36,540 bases of DNA, taken from assembly GCA_035552595.1 (NCBI GenBank), contig DASZKZ010000036.1:1-36540 (forward strand), written 5' to 3'. The position numbers were made by a program, and so were the translations under genes. The notes beneath the pieces are model-generated. The model was not told the DNA's origin. It worked only from the letters and a program-made list of their open reading frames with translations, and did not search any database. Source of the DNA: Aeolococcus sp035552595. Lineage in GTDB: Bacteria > Chloroflexota > Dormibacteria > Aeolococcales > Aeolococcaceae. Every line of letters starts with the position of its first letter. The first letter of the stretch is position 1. Positions 31,183-36,540 of this stretch are shown piece after piece.

Positions 31183-32187
31183 TCAGCGGACCAGCAGCAG
31201 CTCCGCCACCTGCACGGCGTTGGTGGCAGCGCCCTTGCGGAGGTTGTCGGCCGCCAGAAACAGGGCCAGCCCGTGCTCACGCGAGCGGTCGGCCCGGATC
31301 CGCCCCACGTGCACCTCGTCGGACCCGGCGACGGCGCGCGGCGTCGGGTACTGCTGGGTCTCCGGGTCGTCGACCACCAGGACTCCTGGCGAGGCGGCGA
31401 GCAGATGGCGCGCCTCATCCGGGGGAGCCGGCTGGTCGAACTCGATCCACACCGCCGCGGAGTGGCCGACCGCCACCGGCACCCGCACTGTGGTGACCGC
31501 GATGGGCAGATCCGAGAGGTCGAGCACCTTGCGGAGCTCGGCAGTGACCTTGACCTCCTCCTCGGTGTCGTCGCCGACCATCGCCCAGCCCCCGGGAACG
31601 ACGTTGCCGTGGAGGACGTGCGGGTAGATCACCTTGCGCGGGGGCCGTCCGTAGGCGTCGTCGCGCTCCTGCGTGGCCAGCTCGGCGGCCAGAGCACGGC
31701 CGCCACCGCTCGCCGCCTGGTAGGTGGCCACGGTGACGTGGCGAATCCCGTACCGGGCGTGCAGCGGTGCCAGCACCACAGCCAGCGGGATGGTCACGCA
31801 GTTGGGGTTGGCGACGATCCCGGTGTGCCCGGCCAGCGCTGCGGCGTTGACCTCGGGCACCACCAGCGGGACCGCCGGGTCGAGCCGGTAGGCGCTCGAC
31901 TTGTCGACAGCGAGGCCACCGCCCGCGGCGACCCCCGGTGCGAAGCGGCGCGAGGTGTCCGCGCCGGCGGCGAAGAAGACGAGGTCCGCGCCGCTCAGGG
32001 CCGCGTCGTCCACCTCGGCGACGGGGACGTCGTGGTCGCGAAAGCGCACCACGGATCCGGCGCTGCGCGCGCTGGCGAGGGCGCGGAAGTCACCGATGGG
32101 AAAGAGCCGGTCCTCGAGGACGCGCAGGAGCGTGCCCCCGGCAGCGCCCGTCGCCCCCACCACGGCGACGACGGGCGGATCCTGCAC
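31183..32187 (-). CDS. asd: Aspartate-semialdehyde dehydrogenase
   Basis: NADPH-dependent reduction of aspartyl phosphate to aspartate semialdehyde, the branch point to lysine/diaminopimelate, threonine and methionine. The 334-aa protein has the nucleotide-binding VVGATGAAGG near the start, the catalytic Cys in ANPNCVTIPL, the YQAASGGGR loop and the catalytic His in VAVGHSAAVWIEF. The start is GTG at 32187, 8 nt after the pnp stop. The frame extends far upstream inside pnp but only as an overlapping frame. It has no ribosome site, so it is probably translated as part of the rpsO-pnp-asd transcript. Lysine-pathway neighbours such as dapA are not in the window. Confidence 0.95.
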   Translation of the reverse strand: MQDPPVVAVVGATGAAGGTLLRVLEDRLFPIGDFRALASARSAGSVVRFRDHDVPVAEVDDAALSGADLVFFAAGADTSRRFAPGVAAGGGLAVDKSSAYRLDPAVPLVVPEVNAAALAGHTGIVANPNCVTIPLAVVLAPLHARYGIRHVTVATYQAASGGGRALAAELATQERDDAYGRPPRKVIYPHVLHGNVVPGGWAMVGDDTEEEVKVTAELRKVLDLSDLPIAVTTVRVPVAVGHSAAVWIEFDQPAPPDEARHLLAASPGVLVVDDPETQQYPTPRAVAGSDEVHVGRIRADRSREHGLALFLAADNLRKGAATNAVQVAELLLVR

Positions 32188-32195
32188 GGTGAGGG

Positions 32196-34337
32196 TTACG
32201 CCGGCCCGCCGCTGCCCGCGCCGGCAGCCTCGGCCTGCTGCTTGGCGAGGTCGCGGATGGCCTCCTTGCGCGAGAGGTTGATGCGGCCGCGGTCGTCGAC
32301 CTCGATGACCTTGACCATGATCTCGTCGCCGATGTTGACGACGTCCTCCACCTTCTCGACGCGGTGCTCGGCGAGCTGGCCGATGCGCACCAGCCCCTCC
32401 TTCTTGGGGGCGATCTCCACGAAGGCGCCGAAGCCCATGAGCCGGGCCACGCGACCCTTGTAGATCTTGCCGATCTCCACGTCCTCGGTGAGGTCGCGGA
32501 TCATGGCCAGCGCCTGCTCGCGCGCGGCCGCGTTGGCCGACGCGATGCTGACGGTGCCGTCGTCCTCGATGTCGATCTGGCAGCCGGTCTCCTCGACGAT
32601 CTTGCGGATCATCTTGCCGCCCGGGCCGATCACGTCGCGGATCTTGTCGGGATTGATGTGGATGGTCTCGATGCGCGGTGCGAACGGGCTCATCTCGGTG
32701 CGCGGCTGGGCCAGGGCCTCGGCCATCTTGCCGAGGATGTGGATGCGGCCGGCGCGCGCCTGCTCGAGAGCCTGCTCGACGAGCTCCCAGCGCAGGCCGG
32801 TGATCTTCATGTCCATCTGCAGGGCGGTGATGCCCTGCTGGGTGCCGGCGACCTTGAAGTCCATGTCGCCGAGCGCGTCCTCCATCCCCTGGATGTCGCT
32901 GAGGATGGCTGCTCGATCGTCGCCCTCGTCGGTGATCAGGCCCATGGCGATACCCGCCACCGGAGCGATCAGCGGAACTCCGGCGTCCATCAGAGCGAGG
33001 CACGAACCACACACCGACGCCATCGAGGTGGAGCCGTTGCTGGAGAGGATCTCGGTGACGATGCGCACCACGTAGGGGAAGTCGGCGTCGTCGGGCATGA
33101 CGTTGTGCAGCGCCCGCTCGGCGAGGGCTCCGTGACCGATCTCGCGGCGGCCGGGGGCGCGCTGGAAGCGAGCCTCACCGACGGAATACGGCGGGAAGTT
33201 GTACTGATGCATGAAGCGCTTGAACTCCTCGAGTCCAAGCCCGTCGATCTTCTGCTGATCCTGGCCGGAGCCGAGGGTGACGATCGACAGCGCCTGCGTC
33301 TGGCCGCGGGTGAAGATGGCGCTGCCGTGCGTGCGTGGCAACAGGCCGACCTGAGCCCAGATGGGCCTGATCTCGTCGGTGCGGCGGCCGTCGGGGCGTA
33401 CCCCCTCGTGGAGGATGGCGTTGCGGACCGCCTTCTTGGTCTCCGACTCGAACGCCTTGCTGATGTCGCCGCGCTTCTCCGGGAAACGCTCGGCCAGCGC
33501 GGCGATCACCTCGGCCTTGAGCTCGTCGAGCTGGCGCTCACGGGCCGCCTTGTCGACATTGCGGGCCGCCTGCCCGATGCGATCGGCGACGTGCTCGTGG
33601 ACCGCTGCGGCGACCTCGGGGTCCGTGCCCACCGGCGGGTAGCTCATGACCGGCTTGGCACCGAGGGCATCGCGGATGTCGAGCTGGAACTGCACCAGTC
33701 GCTTGATCTCCTCGTGAGCCAGGCGCATCGCCTGGAGCATCACCGTCTCGGAGACCTGCCGCGCACCGGCCTCGACCATGCTGATCGAGTCGGCGGTGCC
33801 CGCGACCACGAGGTCGAGCTCCGACTCGGCGATCTGCTGGAGGGTGGGGTTGAGCATCAGCTGCCCGTCGAGCATGCCGACGCGGACGCAGCCGACCGGT
33901 CCCGCATGGGGGATGTCGCTGATCGCCAGGGCCAGTGACGCGCCGGTCACCGCCAGGGTGGTGGGATCCTGCTCCTGGTCGGCGCTGACCACCGTGGCGA
34001 TGATCTGGACGTCATTGCGGAAGTCCTTGGGGAAGAGCGGCCGCAGCGGCCGGTCGATCATCCGGCTGGCGAGCACGCCGGCCTCGCTGGGACGGCCCTC
34101 GCGACGCGGGAAGCTGCCGGGGATGCGTCCCACGGAGTACAGCTTCTCCTCGTAGTCGCAGGTGAGCGGGAAGAAGTCGATCCCCTCTCGCGGTGTGCGG
34201 TTGGCGGTTGCGGTGACGAGCACGACGACGTCGCGACAGCGGATGAAGAGCGCGCCGTTCGCCTGCTCGGCGATGTGCCCGGTCTCGACGGTCAGCTTCT
34301 GGCCGGCGTACTCGGATTCGAATTTCTGGTAGGCCAT
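32196..34337 (-). CDS. pnp: Polyribonucleotide nucleotidyltransferase (PNPase)
   Basis: Phosphorolytic 3'-5' exoribonuclease of mRNA decay, working as a trimer. The 713-aa protein has two RNase PH domains separated by a helical domain, with FPRREGRPSEAG in the first and GSCLALMDAGVPL and MDFKVAGT in the second. A KH domain (IRDVIGPGGKMIRKI) and an S1 domain (GRVARLMGFGAFVEI) follow. The start is ATG at 34337 with AGGAGA 5 nt upstream. It lies downstream of rpsO, a very widespread order, with a 286-bp spacer containing two short hairpins. PNPase usually limits its own mRNA through a structure in this spacer; that is known from E. coli and not shown here. Confidence 0.97.
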   Translation of the reverse strand: MAYQKFESEYAGQKLTVETGHIAEQANGALFIRCRDVVVLVTATANRTPREGIDFFPLTCDYEEKLYSVGRIPGSFPRREGRPSEAGVLASRMIDRPLRPLFPKDFRNDVQIIATVVSADQEQDPTTLAVTGASLALAISDIPHAGPVGCVRVGMLDGQLMLNPTLQQIAESELDLVVAGTADSISMVEAGARQVSETVMLQAMRLAHEEIKRLVQFQLDIRDALGAKPVMSYPPVGTDPEVAAAVHEHVADRIGQAARNVDKAARERQLDELKAEVIAALAERFPEKRGDISKAFESETKKAVRNAILHEGVRPDGRRTDEIRPIWAQVGLLPRTHGSAIFTRGQTQALSIVTLGSGQDQQKIDGLGLEEFKRFMHQYNFPPYSVGEARFQRAPGRREIGHGALAERALHNVMPDDADFPYVVRIVTEILSSNGSTSMASVCGSCLALMDAGVPLIAPVAGIAMGLITDEGDDRAAILSDIQGMEDALGDMDFKVAGTQQGITALQMDMKITGLRWELVEQALEQARAGRIHILGKMAEALAQPRTEMSPFAPRIETIHINPDKIRDVIGPGGKMIRKIVEETGCQIDIEDDGTVSIASANAAAREQALAMIRDLTEDVEIGKIYKGRVARLMGFGAFVEIAPKKEGLVRIGQLAEHRVEKVEDVVNIGDEIMVKVIEVDDRGRINLSRKEAIRDLAKQQAEAAGAGSGGPA

Positions 34338-34514
34338 TGGGTCTCCTGTGTGAATGGATGACCCGGGTGGCGAGCGAACCAGCGGCCTCGCGCGGATGGT
34401 GGTGAGATTGGGGACTGGAGGTCGGCGGGCGGCTCGCGCCAGTGGCTGCGACGCCGCGCTGTGCCGAGGTCCAGGCGCCAACCTCTCACCGCTGCGCGTG
34501 GCTGCGAAGGTCGT

Positions 34515-34532
34515 CGCTCCCGGGTCGGAGCG
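34515..34532. repeat. Hairpin in the rpsO-pnp spacer
   Basis: CGCTCC-CGGGTC-GGAGCG forms a 6-bp stem with a 6-nt loop. The spacer 34338-34623 holds no gene. The hairpin could be a processing site or a weak terminator between rpsO and pnp; no U-run follows. Confidence 0.5.
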
Positions 34533-34572
34533 GTTGCTGTGTTGATTTGAGGTGAAGGGCCCACCGTCAGGC

Positions 34573-34588
34573 GGGCTGTGCGCAGCCC
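34573..34588. repeat. GC-rich hairpin just downstream of rpsO
   Basis: GGGCTG-TGCG-CAGCCC forms a 6-bp stem with a 4-nt loop about 35 nt after the rpsO stop on the minus strand. It may stabilise the rpsO 3' end or attenuate read-through into pnp. It lacks the U-run of an intrinsic terminator. Confidence 0.5.
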
Positions 34589-34623
34589 TCCGTGTGGTGA
34601 ACCTTCGAACGTGAACGCATCGT

Positions 34624-34890
34624 TTACCGGCGAAGCCCGAGCTGGGCGATGATGGCGCGGTAGCGCTCGACGTCGGTGCGGGTGAGGTAATCGAGGAGAC
34701 GGCGGCGCTTGCCGACCAGCTTGAGCAGTCCGCGCCGCGACGCGTGATCCTTGGGATGGTCGCGGAGGTGCTCGGTGAGAGCGGCGATGCGGTCGCTGAG
34801 GACAGCGATCTGCACCTCGGCCGAGCCGGTGTCGGTCTCGTGGCGTCGGTGTTCGGCGATGATCTCCGACTTTGGTCGCACTGCTGTCAC
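34624..34890 (-). CDS. rpsO: 30S ribosomal protein S15
   Basis: Primary binding protein of the 16S rRNA central domain. The 88-aa sequence has the family hallmarks HETDTGSAEVQIAVLS, LTEHLRDHPKDHASRRGL and VGKRRRLLDYL. The GTG at 34890 gives the usual length and has GGAGAG about 6 nt upstream. The ATG at 34902 and the frame to 34971 would add residues not found in S15 and would leave this ribosome site inside the gene. The leader upstream contains a perfect hairpin (34944-34964) that could bind S15 for autoregulation. pnp and asd follow on the same strand. Confidence 0.96.
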   Translation of the reverse strand: MTAVRPKSEIIAEHRRHETDTGSAEVQIAVLSDRIAALTEHLRDHPKDHASRRGLLKLVGKRRRLLDYLTRTDVERYRAIIAQLGLRR

Positions 34891-34943
34891 GCAACTCTCC
34901 ATGGGGCCTGATTGGCCGTCGCCGGTCGGAGAGCGGAGCCGCG

Positions 34944-34964
34944 TGGCGCACTCCCGATGCGCCA
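34944..34964 (-). promoter_or_regulatory. Hairpin in the rpsO leader (possible S15 autoregulatory element)
   Basis: TGGCGCA-7 nt-TGCGCCA is a perfect 7-bp stem located 54-74 nt before the rpsO start. It lies downstream of a possible -10, TAAACT (34997-35002). S15 represses its own synthesis through leader structures that differ between phyla, so a hairpin here is a reasonable candidate. The binding mechanism is inference. Confidence 0.45.
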
Positions 34965-35015
34965 GAACCATGCGGGGCTCTTCGAAGGTCGACGCCAGTT
35001 TACCAGCAATTCAGG

Positions 35016-35984
35016 TCACGCCGGCCCAGATGGCGGCACGCAGAAGCGCACGGCGCCGGGAAGGCACGTCAGCGTGGCCGGCGCGGCGCCGATCTGCTCG
35101 CCCTCGACGTCAAAGAGAAGAGGACGGCTGTCGAGGGGCTCGATGCGGACCTGTTTGGCCCTGCTGACCAGGACGCCGGGGTGCCTGAGGTGGGCGCCGC
35201 GGTACACCGACGGCACCGCCATGAGGGTGCGGAATCGCCCCAGCGAGGGCAGCACGACCACGTCGAACCAGCCGTCATCCAGCTCCGCGGCCGGTGCGAT
35301 GCGCATGCCCCCGCCGAAGCAGCGACCGTTGGCGACCACCACGTTCTGGGCCTCGAGGACCATCGGCCGGCCGTCCAGGTGCAGCCGCACCGGCCTGCTG
35401 CCGTACGTGGTCAGGGTGCGCAGCGAGATGCCCAGAAAGACCGCCGTGCCACGGATCCCTCCGGCCTTGCTGCCGCTGCGGTTGACCTGGGCGACCACCT
35501 CGCCGCCAACACCGCAGTCGGCGACGTTGATGAAGTGCCGCGGCGGGGTGGCCGGATTGTCATAGGTGATGCGTCCCACATCGATGCGGCGGGTGTGGTT
35601 GGTGGCGAGGACGGCTGCCAGGGCTCTGGGGTCGGTCGGGAGACCGACCGTGCGCCGGAAGTCGTCGCCTGTCCCGCTGGGCAGCAGGCCGATGACGGCC
35701 TCGGCGTTGGGACACGCACCGTCCTGGGGGACGAAGCCGTTGAGCACCTCGTTGAGGGTGCCATCGCCTCCGCAGCACACGATGCGCTGGTAGCCGGCGG
35801 CGAGGGCGCTGCGGGTTGCCGCCGTGGCGTCGTCGGGAGCGGCCGTCAGATGGCTGTCATACCCGATCTTCGCGGCGTCCAGCGCGCTGCGAAGTGCGGG
35901 CCAGCGCCGCCGGGTGCGACCACCGGCACTGGCGAGGTTGACGATGACCAGCGTCCGGGGCTGACCCCTCCCCTTCCCGACCAT
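35016..35984 (-). CDS. Diacylglycerol kinase family lipid kinase
   Basis: A 322-aa protein of the DAGK catalytic family (DgkB/YegS type), which phosphorylates diacylglycerol or related lipids with ATP. VNLASAGG near the start, the nucleotide motif CCGGDGTLNEVLNGF and LPSGTGDDFRR are family signatures; GTGNDF is the usual form, so Asp replaces Asn here. The C-terminal beta-sandwich includes VVVANGRCFGGGMRIAP and LDDGWFDVVVL. Substrate specificity cannot be read. The start is ATG at 35984; the frame to 36491 upstream is non-conserved, Arg/Pro-rich antisense sequence. A TACCAT -10 box lies 7 nt upstream and no ribosome site is present, suggesting a leaderless mRNA. Confidence 0.92.
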   Translation of the reverse strand: MVGKGRGQPRTLVIVNLASAGGRTRRRWPALRSALDAAKIGYDSHLTAAPDDATAATRSALAAGYQRIVCCGGDGTLNEVLNGFVPQDGACPNAEAVIGLLPSGTGDDFRRTVGLPTDPRALAAVLATNHTRRIDVGRITYDNPATPPRHFINVADCGVGGEVVAQVNRSGSKAGGIRGTAVFLGISLRTLTTYGSRPVRLHLDGRPMVLEAQNVVVANGRCFGGGMRIAPAAELDDGWFDVVVLPSLGRFRTLMAVPSVYRGAHLRHPGVLVSRAKQVRIEPLDSRPLLFDVEGEQIGAAPATLTCLPGAVRFCVPPSGPA

Positions 35985-35991
35985 GGTACGG

Positions 35992-35997
35992 ATGGTA
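35992..35997 (-). promoter_or_regulatory. -10 element for leaderless diacylglycerol-kinase-family mRNA
   Basis: TACCAT on the minus strand, then exactly 7 nt, then the ATG at 35984. The spacing fits transcription starting at the start codon. Confidence 0.45.
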
Positions 35998-36068
35998 TCC
36001 AGCAGAACGGGTGGTGCTCGGAGTGCTCGGCTGTTACCCGTCCGCGACGACTGGCGGCGCGTTTGAAC

Positions 36069-36109
36069 CGGTCGTGAGTTGAGGGCTGGTGACGCCCTGG
36101 CAACGACCG
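36069..36109. repeat. Two-part inverted repeat in the 35985-36274 intergenic region
   Basis: CGGTCGT (36069-36075) pairs with ACGACCG (36103-36109). Inside them AGGGC (36082-36086) pairs with GCCCT (36094-36098), giving a stem with internal loop and a 7-nt terminal loop. The region separates two divergent genes. I see nothing else in this 290-bp stretch apart from the promoter candidates at its two ends. Confidence 0.45.
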
Positions 36110-36274
36110 TGGGGCAGCGGCGGGAGGGTTGTGCGTGGCTCGTGATTGATGGCCTGGCTCCGGCTCGCGAGACTGGTTGAGAGGGCGGCATGAGGAGCGG
36201 CCGGGCCGCGGGACAGCCGCCCGCATCGTCGTGTACCGTCACAGATCCAGGCGGAGGAGGAAGGGCTCGGGACA

Positions 36275-36540
36275 GTGCGCAGGGGCAATGTTCGCGCCGG
36301 CGTCGTGGCGACCTCGATGGTCGTGGCCGTATCGTCGTGCGGCACGCCGCCCACGCCCATCCACACGGCGTCGCAGCGCCCCAGCCCGACTGTGGCTTCC
36401 CGTCCCAGCGCTGCGGCCGGTCCCTGCGCGTCGGTGACCACGACGACGGCGATCGCACAGGTGCCGGCCGCGTGCGCGGCGGTGTGGGCACCGTATGGCG
36501 TCACCAAGGTACCGCCGGCGAATCTTACGGACGCTACGCC
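36275..36540 (+). CDS. Secreted lipoprotein, N-terminal part (runs off window edge)
   Basis: An open frame from GTG at 36275 to the right edge (88 codons). It begins MRRGNVRAGVV followed by a hydrophobic stretch and the lipobox AVSSC, so Cys22 would be lipidated after signal peptidase II cleavage. A low-complexity Thr/Pro/Ser/Ala linker follows, and then CASVTTTTAIAQVP, another Cys-containing segment and PYGVTKVPPA. The mature domain is cut off, so no function can be given. GGAGGAGG lies 14 nt upstream of the GTG, a little far, and a TACCGT -10 candidate is at 36234-36239. It is divergent from the diacylglycerol-kinase-family gene. Confidence 0.7.
   Translation, partial: MRRGNVRAGVVATSMVVAVSSCGTPPTPIHTASQRPSPTVASRPSAAAGPCASVTTTTAIAQVPAACAAVWAPYGVTKVPPANLTDAT

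Noticed and set aside
31183..33012. asd frame extended through pnp to 33012
   Set aside because: The extension is the +1 shadow of the pnp KH/S1 coding region. The family start fits the GTG at 32187.
34600..34618. GAAC repeats downstream of rpsO, considered as a LexA box
   Set aside because: The three GAAC units are all in the same orientation and lie at an rpsO 3' end, not at a promoter.

Overview
The window is high-GC bacterial chromosome (GC- and CG-rich codon third positions throughout) carrying mostly conserved housekeeping genes. I see no insertion sequence, integrase-flanked island, CRISPR array, rRNA or tRNA. The combination of SpoVS, RNase Y plus RNase J, a CGAAC-N4-GTTCG type LexA operator, UdgX, an rpsO-pnp-asd block and -10 boxes placed 7-9 nt before start codons fits a Candidatus Dormibacterota, Actinobacteriota or Chloroflexota-like lineage. 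That placement is inference; I favour a Dormibacterota-type genome but cannot prove it from this sequence.

Layout. 1-5775: a tyrosine recombinase cut by the left edge, a NUDIX/alpha-beta hydrolase pair, a small membrane LysM protein with a LexA-box promoter, a CtaG-like cytochrome oxidase assembly protein, a small membrane protein, lexA, and an unrecognised Cys/His-rich protein. 5750-12484 (minus strand): miaB-mutS-mutL-miaA, each gene overlapping the next by 4 nt. 12611-15073 (minus): rny, spoVS and a small P-loop kinase-like gene. 15299-18457: an MFS transporter (plus) facing a DUF3311/sodium:solute symporter pair. 18518-24816 (minus): aldo/keto reductase, recX, recA, cinA C-terminal type (pncC), pgsA, yajQ, udgX and an unusual VTT(DedA)-RDD-HTH fusion. 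24785-29460 (minus): ftsK, rnj and a family 4 uracil-DNA glycosylase. 29670-31175: a drug-efflux type MFS gene (plus). 31183-35984 (minus): asd, pnp, rpsO and a diacylglycerol-kinase-family gene. 36275-36540: the start of a lipoprotein gene running off the right edge.

How it fits together. The strongest theme is DNA repair and the SOS response. LexA-type operators can be read upstream of lexA, recA-recX, ftsK and the LysM gene. The LysM product (104 aa, one membrane helix, one LysM domain) has the architecture of the SOS division inhibitor YneA of Bacillus. Together with mutS/mutL, two different uracil-DNA glycosylases and a NUDIX gene divergent from the LysM operator, about a third of the window concerns genome maintenance coupled to division. 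A second theme is RNA turnover: RNase Y, RNase J, PNPase, MiaA and MiaB.

Gene packing is extreme. All six convergent gene pairs overlap or lie within 7 nt, and several operon-leading genes seem to be transcribed leaderless.
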